This document shows positions 43,436 through 50,633 of a stretch of DNA of 50,633 nucleotides, piece after piece (the stretch's first letter is position 1; each line of letters starts with the position of its first letter). Position numbers and translations under genes: made by a program. The stretch comes from Streptococcus parasanguinis (GTDB lineage Bacteria > Bacillota > Bacilli > Lactobacillales > Streptococcaceae), in contig NZ_JVEE01000041.1 of assembly GCF_001073155.1 (NCBI RefSeq), positions 1 to 50,633 on the forward strand, given 5' to 3'. The notes beneath the pieces are model-generated. The model saw only the letters and a list, made by a program, of their open reading frames with translations. It was not told the origin of the DNA and ran no database searches.

Positions 43436-44335
43436 CTAACCCAACAAGTGATTTTCCAAGACTTGTTTGCTGTAGTCAAAGTCTTCTAATTGTAAGTAGT
43501 ATTCAGCAGAGTCGATCAAAGCCTTAGCAGGAGCCAGTCCAATGAGTTCTGTTCCGATGATGCGAACACCATAGCGTTGCGCTTCGAAACGAACGGTTTC
43601 CACAACACGATACAATGGGAATTGTTCCAAGTTGACCATATTGATGGAGACTTGGGCGATGTTGCGATCTTCTAGCATGACACCGATCGCTTTACAGTAT
43701 TTGTATCCACCGCTTGATCCACGAATGATTTTAGAAATCTTATTGGCAATCTCTAGATCGTCTGTATCAAGGTTGATATTGAAGGCAACGAGTGGCATAC
43801 GGACACCGACAGCTGTAACCCCTGCAGTTGGGTGAATCTTGCGTTCACCGTAGTCTGGCTTCCAGTCTTCTTCCAACAATTTTTCTGGCATTCCTTCAAA
43901 TTGTCCTTTACGCACTTTCGCCAAGTTCTTCCGTTCTGGGCGAGTTGCAGCATCTTCATAAAGGAAGATTGGAATACCTAATTCACGATTGATGCGTTCG
44001 GCTACTTTGTTAGCAATCTCAACGCATTCAGCTGTAGTGATATCTTTAACGGGAACGAATGGACAAACGTCTGTTGCCCCCATACGAGGGTGTTCGCCTT
44101 CGTGCTTGGTCATATCAATGTTTTCAGAAGCGTATTTCACCAATTGGAAAGCCACTTCTTGAATGCTTTCTTCATCCCCAACGAGTGTAAAGACGCTGCG
44201 GTTGTGACTGGCGTCAGACGAGTAGTCTAGTAAAGTGACACCTGGAATACTTTTTGCTGTTGCTGCTAATCCGTCGATCACAGCTTGATTGCGTCCTTCA
44301 GAGAAGTTTGGAATACACTCAACAATTTTTGCCAT
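43436..44335 (-). CDS. ftcD: Glutamate formimidoyltransferase
   Basis: Transfers the formimino group from formiminoglutamate to THF, releasing glutamate. 299 aa, the N-terminal half of vertebrate FTCD. Signatures: VECIPNFSEGRN at the start, catalytic-site region KHEGEHPRMGATDVCPF (His near residue 82), and GVRMPLVAFNINLDT. The ATG follows AAAGAGG. It is followed by fchA as a functional pair. Confidence 0.94.
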   Translation of the reverse strand: MAKIVECIPNFSEGRNQAVIDGLAATAKSIPGVTLLDYSSDASHNRSVFTLVGDEESIQEVAFQLVKYASENIDMTKHEGEHPRMGATDVCPFVPVKDITTAECVEIANKVAERINRELGIPIFLYEDAATRPERKNLAKVRKGQFEGMPEKLLEEDWKPDYGERKIHPTAGVTAVGVRMPLVAFNINLDTDDLEIANKISKIIRGSSGGYKYCKAIGVMLEDRNIAQVSINMVNLEQFPLYRVVETVRFEAQRYGVRIIGTELIGLAPAKALIDSAEYYLQLEDFDYSKQVLENHLLG

Positions 44336-44375
44336 ATGATTACCTCTTTTTATAGGAGAAGTTGGGGAGGAGGAG

Positions 44376-44405
44376 TCTTTGCATTTTCCTCCCCTTTCTC
44401 AGTTT
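44376..44405 (-). other. Hairpin after hutU
   Basis: On the minus strand GGGGAGGA and TCCTCCCC enclose a loop of about 15 nt. No T run follows, so read-through into ftcD is expected; it may tune expression. Confidence 0.4.
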
Positions 44406-44418
44406 TTATTTTTTGATG

Positions 44419-46449
44419 TTAAAACAATTTTTGAACGGCTTCTTTGACCAAATCTTCATCTGCCAGATACGGAATGGTGATGTGGTCTGTTCCTGCATGG
44501 AGACGGTTGTACTCGATCGCTGTTTCAATGGCATGGTTATTCCGTGCCCAGTTCCGACGAGCAACCCCACCCATAGTGTCCCAGGCAATGGCAGACTTGA
44601 TGATTTCATCGATCCGGTGGCTACCGTCTAGGACGAGACCAAATCCACCGTTGATAGCTTTACCGATACCAGTACCACCACCGTTGTGGAGAGCGACGAG
44701 ACTCATACCGCGAGCAGCGTTACCAGCGTAACATTGAACCGCCATGTCACAAGTGACGTTCGAACCATCTTTGATGTTTGATGTTTCACGGAATGGAGCA
44801 TCTGTACCAGATACGTCGTGGTGGTCACGTCCGATCATGACTGGTCCAATCTTACCTTGGCGAATGAGTTCGTTGAATTTCAAAGCAATGTTGACACGGC
44901 CCATACAATCTTGATAGAGGATACGTGCTTGTGTACCAACCACCAATTGGTTCTTTTCAGCATCGCGGATCCAGTTGTAATTGTCGCGGTCTTGGTAGCG
45001 ACGAGTTGGATCGATCGCTTCCATAGCTGCATGGTCGGTTGCAATCAAGTCTTCATGTTTACCGCTGAGGCAGACCCAACGGAATGGACCATAACCATAG
45101 TCAAAGAGCATAGGTCCCATGATATCTTCTACATAAGATGGCCAAATGAAGCCATCCTTGTCATCCAAGCCATTCTTAGAAATTTCCTTGATACCTGAGT
45201 CGTAAACAGATTTCATGAAGGCATTACCGTAGTCGAAGAAGTAGGTACCTTTAGCTGTCAAGGCTTTGATCACTGCAAAGTGACGAGCCAAGGTTTCATC
45301 AACCAAACGGCGGAAGGTTTCTTTGTCTTCTGCCAGCAAACGTGTCCGTTCTTCAAAGCTAATGCCAACTGGGCAATAGCCACCATCATAAACGTTGTGG
45401 CAAGAGGTTTGGTCAGACAAGAGATGAACGTGGACATTGTGTTCGTTGACATATTCGAGCAAGTCTACGATATTACCATGGTAGGCAATCGAAGTTGATT
45501 CACCAGCTTCCAGTGCTGCTTGAGCCAATTTCACAGCTTCTTCCGCACTGTCGGTCACTTGGCTAATCCAGCCTTGAGAGTGACGAGTTTCGATCCGAGA
45601 GCGGTCCACTTCTGCAACGATGGCAACCGCTTTTGCGATTTCAGCTGCTTTCCCTTGAGCTCCGCTCATTCCACCGAGACCAGATGAAATGAAGAGTTTA
45701 CCGGTCAAGTCGCCATCATCAGGCACACCGAGTTTGAGACGACCAGCATTGAGAAGGGTGTTGAAAGTACCGTGAACGATCCCTTGTGGACCGATGTACA
45801 TCCAGCCACCGGCTGTCATCTGACCGTAGTTGGTAACGCCCATTTCTTCAGCAATTTCCCAGTCGCGCATGTTATCATACTCACCGATCAAGAGACCGTT
45901 GGTAATGACGACACGAGGAGCTTCTGGTTTTGATTTGAAGAGGCCAAGAGGGTGACCCGATTCAACCACCAAGGTTTGGTCTTCTGTCATGACTTCCAAG
46001 TATTTCTTGATCAAGTTGTATTGCATCCAGTTGGCACAGACAGATCCTGTTTCCCCATAAGTGACCAATTCATATGGATAAAGAGCAATTTCAAAGCTCA
46101 AGTTGTTGTCGATCATGACCTGCATAGCCTTAGCAGCAGTGCATTTTCCTTTGTACTCATCGATTGGTTTTCCATAGATGCGATCTTTTGGACGGAAGCG
46201 ATAGCCATAGATCCGACCGCGCGTTCTCAGTTCTTCCAGAAATTCTGGGATCAACTCTTGGTGGAATTTTTTAGGAATGTAACGCAAAGCGTTTTTAAGG
46301 GCAATTTCAGTCTGAGCTTGCGTTAAGCGGAAGCCTCTATCAGGTGCACGACGGATGCCTTCTTGAAAAGTCGCCTTTTCGGGTAGGACATCAAAGTCAA
46401 GTTTGACAGACATAGCAGCTGCAATTTCTTTCTCGTCTATAAATGACAT
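44419..46449 (-). CDS. hutU: Urocanate hydratase
   Basis: Second step of histidine degradation: urocanate to imidazolonepropionate, using tightly bound NAD+ as electrophile. 676 aa, the longer Firmicute form. Motifs include TAGGWMYIGPQGIVHGT, FISSGLGGMSGAQGKA (NAD-binding), DQTSCHNVYDGGY (with the conserved Cys) and RDHHDVSGTDAP. The start is the ATG at 46449 behind AAGGAGGG; an upstream in-frame start would add 22 non-conserved residues. First gene of the minus-strand hut operon, divergent from hutI. Confidence 0.95.
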   Translation of the reverse strand: MSFIDEKEIAAAMSVKLDFDVLPEKATFQEGIRRAPDRGFRLTQAQTEIALKNALRYIPKKFHQELIPEFLEELRTRGRIYGYRFRPKDRIYGKPIDEYKGKCTAAKAMQVMIDNNLSFEIALYPYELVTYGETGSVCANWMQYNLIKKYLEVMTEDQTLVVESGHPLGLFKSKPEAPRVVITNGLLIGEYDNMRDWEIAEEMGVTNYGQMTAGGWMYIGPQGIVHGTFNTLLNAGRLKLGVPDDGDLTGKLFISSGLGGMSGAQGKAAEIAKAVAIVAEVDRSRIETRHSQGWISQVTDSAEEAVKLAQAALEAGESTSIAYHGNIVDLLEYVNEHNVHVHLLSDQTSCHNVYDGGYCPVGISFEERTRLLAEDKETFRRLVDETLARHFAVIKALTAKGTYFFDYGNAFMKSVYDSGIKEISKNGLDDKDGFIWPSYVEDIMGPMLFDYGYGPFRWVCLSGKHEDLIATDHAAMEAIDPTRRYQDRDNYNWIRDAEKNQLVVGTQARILYQDCMGRVNIALKFNELIRQGKIGPVMIGRDHHDVSGTDAPFRETSNIKDGSNVTCDMAVQCYAGNAARGMSLVALHNGGGTGIGKAINGGFGLVLDGSHRIDEIIKSAIAWDTMGGVARRNWARNNHAIETAIEYNRLHAGTDHITIPYLADEDLVKEAVQKLF

Positions 46450-46494
46450 AGCAGAACCCTCCTTATAGTTGGACTGTGAATTTATATTTTCTTT

Positions 46495-46526
46495 ATTGTA
46501 TCCAAGAAACGTCAATAGAGAGTCAA
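46495..46526 (-). promoter_or_regulatory. hutU promoter with SARP-type direct repeats
   Basis: Minus strand: TTGACT (from 46526), 5 nt, TTGACG (from 46515), 9 nt, TACAAT (46500-46495). The two TTGAC copies are 11 bp apart, one helical turn, and the second heptamer ends 8 bp before the -10. Neither copy is at a normal 17-bp -35 distance. Confidence 0.65.
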
Positions 46527-46575
46527 AAAAAAATATAATTTTTAATAAAGCAAAAAAAAATGAGGGAAAAACTTT

Positions 46576-46615
46576 TTGACTTTTTTTTGACGCTTTTCCT
46601 GTAGAATTGTAAAAT
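46576..46615 (+). promoter_or_regulatory. hutI promoter with SARP-type direct repeats
   Basis: TTGACT (46576-46581), 5 nt, TTGACG (46587-46592), 9 nt, TAGAAT (46602-46607): the same spacing as at hutU. An alternative reading is TTGACG, 17 bp, TAAAAT (46610-46615), a conventional promoter. Confidence 0.62.
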
Positions 46616-46648
46616 GAATAACAATGGAAATAGAAAGGAATGTTTCAT

Positions 46649-47896
46649 ATGTCTGCTGATATCCTATTAACCCACTTTAACCAATTGTTTTGTCCGAATG
46701 ATCTGGGTCATCCTCTCTATGGCAAGGAGATGGCAGAGGCAAAAATTCTTTCCGATGCTTATATCGCCATTAAAGATGGAAAGATTCTTGCAGTTGGGAC
46801 AGGTCAACCAGACCCTGAACTGATCGATGACCATACGGAAGTGAAATCCTGTGAAGGAAAAGTTGCGACTCCTGGCCTGATTGACTGCCACACCCACTTG
46901 GTCTATGGAGGTAGTCGGGAACATGAATTTGCGAAAAAATTAGCGGGTGTTTCTTACTTAGACATCCTCGCCCAAGGCGGTGGAATTCTGAGCACGGTTC
47001 GGGCGACACGGGAAGCTTCTTTTGAAAATCTCTATGACAAGTCCAAACGACTGTTGGATTACATGTTGCGTCATGGGGTGACTACTGTTGAAGCCAAGAG
47101 TGGTTATGGTTTGGATTGGGAAACGGAAAAACGCCAGTTGGATGTTGTGGCTGCCTTGGACCGTGACCATGAAATTGATCTGGTTTCGACCTTTATGGCA
47201 GCCCATGCGATTCCCATAGAATACAAGGGCCGTTCCCAAGAATATTTAGATCTCATTGTGGAGCAAATGCTTCCCAAAGTGAAGGAAGAAAAGCTAGCTG
47301 AGTTCTGTGATATCTTCTGTGAAAAAGGTGTCTTTACAGCAGATGAATCTCGCTATCTTCTTTCAAAAGCTAAGGAGATGGGCTTCAAGCTGCGGATCCA
47401 TGCCGATGAAATCGAATCCATTGGTGGCGTGGATGTGGCGGCGGAATTGGAATCTACTAGTGCAGAACACTTGATGGTGATTACCGATGAAGGCATTCAA
47501 AAATTAGCTGCAGCAAAAGTGATTGGAAATCTTTTGCCAGCTACAACCTTCAGCCTCATGGAAGATACCTATGCACCGGCTCGTAAGATGTTGGACGCTG
47601 GCATGGCCATCACCCTGACAACAGATAGCAACCCAGGGTCTTGTCCAACAGCCAATCTCCAGTTTGCCATGCATCTGGGTTGCTTCATGATGCGCCTAAC
47701 TCCAGTAGAAATTCTCAATGCGGTGACCATCAATGCGGCCTATTCAGTTGATCGTGCTAAAACAATCGGCTCTTTCGATGTTGGCAAACAGGCCGACATC
47801 ACGATTTACGATGCACCTAATCTAGATTATCTCTTCTATTTCTTTGCGACAAATCTCGTGACAGATGTCTACAAGAAAGGTCAAAAAGTCATTTAA
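46649..47896 (+). CDS. hutI: Imidazolonepropionase
   Basis: Third step of histidine degradation: imidazolonepropionate to formiminoglutamate. 415-aa amidohydrolase; metal ligands in [10 protein letters not shown], then [14 protein letters not shown] and the late Asp in TTDSNPGS. I chose the ATG at 46649 (AAAGGA 9 nt upstream); the in-frame ATG at 46640 abuts the ribosome site. It is divergent from hutU across a 199-nt region carrying paired direct repeats. Confidence 0.95.
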   Translation: MSADILLTHFNQLFCPNDLGHPLYGKEMAEAKILSDAYIAIKDGKILAVGTGQPDPELIDDHTEVKSCEGKVATPGLIDCHTHLVYGGSREHEFAKKLAGVSYLDILAQGGGILSTVRATREASFENLYDKSKRLLDYMLRHGVTTVEAKSGYGLDWETEKRQLDVVAALDRDHEIDLVSTFMAAHAIPIEYKGRSQEYLDLIVEQMLPKVKEEKLAEFCDIFCEKGVFTADESRYLLSKAKEMGFKLRIHADEIESIGGVDVAAELESTSAEHLMVITDEGIQKLAAAKVIGNLLPATTFSLMEDTYAPARKMLDAGMAITLTTDSNPGSCPTANLQFAMHLGCFMMRLTPVEILNAVTINAAYSVDRAKTIGSFDVGKQADITIYDAPNLDYLFYFFATNLVTDVYKKGQKVI

Positions 47897-47915
47897 CCTC
47901 CTCCATTTCATTTGG

Positions 47916-47954
47916 GACTTTGCTCGTTTGCAAAAATCAGCAAAGTCTTTTTTT
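47916..47954 (+). terminator. hutI terminator
   Basis: GACTTTGC, 16-nt loop, GCAAAGTC followed by seven T residues. Confidence 0.87.
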
Positions 47955-48073
47955 AAAACCTATCCCTGTAGGGAATGGAACCACTTTAGTGGGAAATTAA
48001 AATTTGACGTTCAAAGAATATTTTTCTTACTTTCTGATGTACAAAAAGGGAAATTCTTGATAGAATAGAAGTA

Positions 48074-48165
48074 ATATTGAATATTTTCTTCAATATCATC
48101 TGTTTGTCGTGAAAACAGATTGTTTAAACTATTGATCAAACGAACAGGTTGTTCAACAGACCTGT
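48074..48165 (+). promoter_or_regulatory. xfp leader with three short hairpins or palindromes
   Basis: ATATTGAA/TTCAATAT (48074-48096), ATCTGTTT/AAACAGAT (48098-48120) and ACAGGT/ACCTGT (48144-48165), in the 291-nt gap before xfp. No cre consensus was found. They could be regulator sites or leader structure; a clear promoter was not identified. Confidence 0.4.
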
Positions 48166-48187
48166 CTAGAAATTGTGAGGAGACAAG

Positions 48188-50572
48188 ATGACTGTCGATT
48201 ATAACAGCAAAGCTTACTTGGATAAAGTAGACGCTTGGTGGCGTGCAGCCAACTACATTTCAGCTGCTCAAATGTACTTGAAAGATAACCCATTGTTGAA
48301 GCGCGAAGTCGTTGAAAATGACTTGAAGGCTCACCCAATCGGACACTGGGGAACTGTACCAGGGCAAAACTTTATCTATGCTCACTTGAACCGTGCCATC
48401 AACAAATACGACTTGGATATGTTCTACATTGAAGGACCAGGTCACGGTGGACAAGTAATGGTATCGAACTCTTACTTAGATGGTTCTTATACTGAATTGA
48501 ATCCAAACATCCCACAAAATGAAGAAGGTTTCAAACACTTGTGTAAGATCTTCTCATTCCCAGGAGGAATCGCTTCTCACGCAGCGCCTGAAACACCAGG
48601 ATCTATCCACGAAGGTGGAGAACTTGGATATGCCCTTTCTCACGCTGCAGGTGCTGTATTGGATAATCCGGATGTGATTGCTGCCACAGTTATCGGTGAT
48701 GGTGAAGGTGAAACAGGTCCATTGATGGCTGGTTGGTTGTCAAATACCTTCTTGAACCCAGTCAACGATGGGGCGATCCTTCCAATCTTCTACCTCAATG
48801 GTGGGAAGATCCACAACCCAACGATCTTCGAACGCAAAACAGACGAAGAATTGGCCCTCTTCTTTGAAGGTCTTGGTTGGAAACCAATCTTTGCGAATGT
48901 CACTGCAATTTCAGAAGACCATGAAGCTGCACACGCTTTGTTCGCTGAAAAATTGGACGAAGCAATTGAAGAAATCAAGAAAGTCCAAGCAGAAGCTCGT
49001 AAAGGTTCTGCTGAAGAAGCAACTCAACCAGTTTACCCTGTCTTGATTGCTCGTATTCCTAAAGGTTGGACTGGTCCAAAAGCATGGGAAGGAACACCTA
49101 TCGAGGGTGGATTCCGTGCGCACCAAGTTCCAATCCCAGTAGATGCTCACCACATGGAGCATGTCGATGCTCTTCTTTCATGGTTGGAATCTTACCGCCC
49201 AGCTGAATTGTTCGACGAAACTGGTAAACTAGTTCCTGAAATTGCGGAAATTGCACCAAAAGGTGACCGTCGCATGGCGATGAACCCAATCACAAATGCT
49301 GGTGTGATCAAACCAATGAACACAGCTGATTGGAAGAAACATGCCCTTCAATTCAACACACCAGGTGAAATCATGGCTCAAGACATGATCGAATTTGGTA
49401 AGTATGCGGCAGACTTGGTAGATGCGAACCCAGATAACTTCCGTATCTTCGGTCCAGACGAAACCAAATCAAACCGTCTTCAAGAAGTCTTCACTCGTAC
49501 AAGCCGTCAATGGTTAGGACGTATGAAACCAGACTACGATGAAGCCTTGAGCCCTGCTGGTCGTGTCATTGACTCTCAATTGTCAGAGCACCAAGCAGAA
49601 GGTATGCTTGAAGGATATGTCTTGACAGGTCGTCATGGATTCTTCGCCTCTTACGAATCCTTCCTTCGTGTTGTGGATTCTATGATCACTCAACACTTCA
49701 AATGGTTGCGTAAGTCTAAGACACATACAACATGGCGTAAAAACTACCCAGCCTTGAACTTGATTGCAACTTCAACTGTCTTCCAACAAGACCACAATGG
49801 TTACACTCACCAAGATCCAGGTATCTTGACTCACTTGGCTGAGAAAACTCCTGAATATATCCGTGAGTACTTGCCAGCAGATACCAATAGCTTGCTTGCG
49901 GTAATGGATGAAGCCTTCAAGGGAGAAGATGTGATCAACTTGATTGTTTCTTCTAAACACCCACGTCCTCAATTCTACTCAGCAGCTGAAGCAGAAGAAT
50001 TGGTTCGTGAAGGATACAAGGTGATCGATTGGGCATCAACTGTTTCAGCAGATGAAGAGCCAGATCTTGTTATTGCAGCTGCAGGTACAGAGCCAAACTT
50101 AGAAGCTCTTGCAGCCATCACAATCTTGCACAAAGCCTTCCCAGAATTGAAGATCCGCTTTGTCAACGTTGTGGATATCTTGAAATTGCGTCACCCATCC
50201 GTTGATGCGCGTGGACTTTCAGATGAAGAATTTAACAAAGTCTTCACAACGGATAAACCAGTCATCTTTGCTTTCCATGGTTACGAAGGCATGATCCGTG
50301 ATATCTTCTTCAACCGTCACAACCATAACCTTCGTGTACATGGTTACCGTGAAAACGGGGATATCACCACACCATTTGATATGCGTGTGATGTCTGAGTT
50401 GGATCGCTTCCACTTGGCACAAGATGCAGCTAATGCAGCTCTTGGAGATGCAGCAAGCGCATTTGCAGCGAAGATGGATGAAACAATCGCCTTCCACCAT
50501 GACTACATCCGTGAAAACGGAGACGACATTCCAGAAGTTCAAAACTGGAAATGGGAAAACGTGAATAAATAA
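48188..50572 (+). CDS. xfp: Phosphoketolase (xylulose-5-phosphate/fructose-6-phosphate)
   Basis: Thiamine-diphosphate enzyme splitting xylulose-5-P (or fructose-6-P) with phosphate into acetyl phosphate plus glyceraldehyde-3-P (or erythrose-4-P); it gives ATP through acetate kinase. 794 aa, full length. Motifs: [22 protein letters not shown], the ThDP/Mg motif GDGEGETGP, and [21 protein letters not shown] precedes the ATG. Codon use is strongly biased, as in highly expressed genes. It has a long leader with hairpins and ends at a hairpin repeat. Confidence 0.96.
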   Translation: MTVDYNSKAYLDKVDAWWRAANYISAAQMYLKDNPLLKREVVENDLKAHPIGHWGTVPGQNFIYAHLNRAINKYDLDMFYIEGPGHGGQVMVSNSYLDGSYTELNPNIPQNEEGFKHLCKIFSFPGGIASHAAPETPGSIHEGGELGYALSHAAGAVLDNPDVIAATVIGDGEGETGPLMAGWLSNTFLNPVNDGAILPIFYLNGGKIHNPTIFERKTDEELALFFEGLGWKPIFANVTAISEDHEAAHALFAEKLDEAIEEIKKVQAEARKGSAEEATQPVYPVLIARIPKGWTGPKAWEGTPIEGGFRAHQVPIPVDAHHMEHVDALLSWLESYRPAELFDETGKLVPEIAEIAPKGDRRMAMNPITNAGVIKPMNTADWKKHALQFNTPGEIMAQDMIEFGKYAADLVDANPDNFRIFGPDETKSNRLQEVFTRTSRQWLGRMKPDYDEALSPAGRVIDSQLSEHQAEGMLEGYVLTGRHGFFASYESFLRVVDSMITQHFKWLRKSKTHTTWRKNYPALNLIATSTVFQQDHNGYTHQDPGILTHLAEKTPEYIREYLPADTNSLLAVMDEAFKGEDVINLIVSSKHPRPQFYSAAEAEELVREGYKVIDWASTVSADEEPDLVIAAAGTEPNLEALAAITILHKAFPELKIRFVNVVDILKLRHPSVDARGLSDEEFNKVFTTDKPVIFAFHGYEGMIRDIFFNRHNHNLRVHGYRENGDITTPFDMRVMSELDRFHLAQDAANAALGDAASAFAAKMDETIAFHHDYIRENGDDIPEVQNWKWENVNK

Positions 50573-50578
50573 GAAAAG

Positions 50579-50631
50579 AGAGTGGGACAGAAATCGGTAA
50601 TTCGTTAGAATTCGATTTCGTCGTCCCACCT
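50579..50631 (+). terminator. xfp terminator / streptococcal intergenic hairpin repeat
   Basis: GAGTGGGAC ... AAATCG ... AATTC, loop, GAATT ... CGATTT ... GTCCCACCTC, an imperfect stem of more than 20 bp. This GTGGGAC/GTCCCAC hairpin is common between streptococcal genes. The following T run, if any, is beyond the window. Confidence 0.7.
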
Positions 50632-50633
50632 CC

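Noticed and set aside
46480..46615. cre (CcpA) site in the hutU-hutI intergenic region
   Set aside because: CG-containing segments such as GAAACGTCA and TGACGCTTTT fail the cre consensus at several fixed positions.

Overview
The window is a stretch of chromosome from a low-GC Gram-positive bacterium, most likely an oral (mitis/sanguinis/parasanguinis-type) Streptococcus. The evidence is a fused-type pabB, a DexB-type 1,6-alpha-glucosidase, a SczA/CzcD zinc-efflux pair, a YSIRK-like/LPXTG surface protein, single-chain phosphoketolase, streptococcal promoters and terminators, and the GGGAC...GTCCC intergenic hairpin at the right end. No rRNA, tRNA, CRISPR array, intact transposase or prophage was seen.

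Layout. 1-913: 5' part of pabB (minus). 1032-2058: acyltransferase-3 gene broken by a frameshift in a T6 run. 2162-5415: a higher-GC, lactobacillus-like block encoding a complete ECF transporter (S, T, A1, A2) behind a structured leader, followed by a wrecked hsdS. 5947-6885: AEC transporter. 6934-10480: zinc module (sczA-like regulator with two membrane-protein genes on minus; czcD and a zinc alcohol dehydrogenase on plus) with two matching palindromes. 10518-11663: LtrA-like protein. 11778-14509: AraC remnant, then a TetR-controlled ABC exporter whose permease has an in-frame stop. 14578-20697 (minus): helicase with a membrane segment, LPXTG/vWA surface protein, HAD phosphatase and DeoR regulator. 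20875-24294: maltose-type acetyltransferase, nucleoside phosphorylase and TrkH/TrkA potassium uptake. 24295-24709: a hairpin-rich, inverted-repeat-bounded element. 24710-29523: CPBP protease, GH31 glucosidase and DexB, the two glucosidases having cre-like sites. 29842-33080: metE-metF behind a Met box. 33213-36149: a large SARP/BTAD-type regulator. 36293-47896: complete histidine-utilisation locus. 48188-50572: phosphoketolase.

How the genes work together. The hut locus (hutU-ftcD-fchA-fhs-hutD-permease-hutH-hutG on minus, hutI divergent) can import histidine, convert it to formiminoglutamate, and release glutamate either directly (HutG) or through tetrahydrofolate (FtcD, FchA). Fhs, run in reverse, could then make ATP. 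MetE/MetF next door use the same folate pool.

Most interesting observation. Both divergent hut promoters carry the same array: TTGACT and TTGACG repeated with an 11-bp period, the second heptamer ending 8 bp before a TAnAAT box. This is the geometry described for SARP activators of actinomycetes, and the only SARP-like regulator in the window sits directly beside the hut cluster. I infer that this protein may be the histidine-utilisation activator; this is a testable hypothesis and not something the sequence proves. Other notable points are an ECF ATPase pair with one coherently degenerate ATP site, two candidate leaderless genes (pabB, trkH), and four broken genes at different stages of decay.
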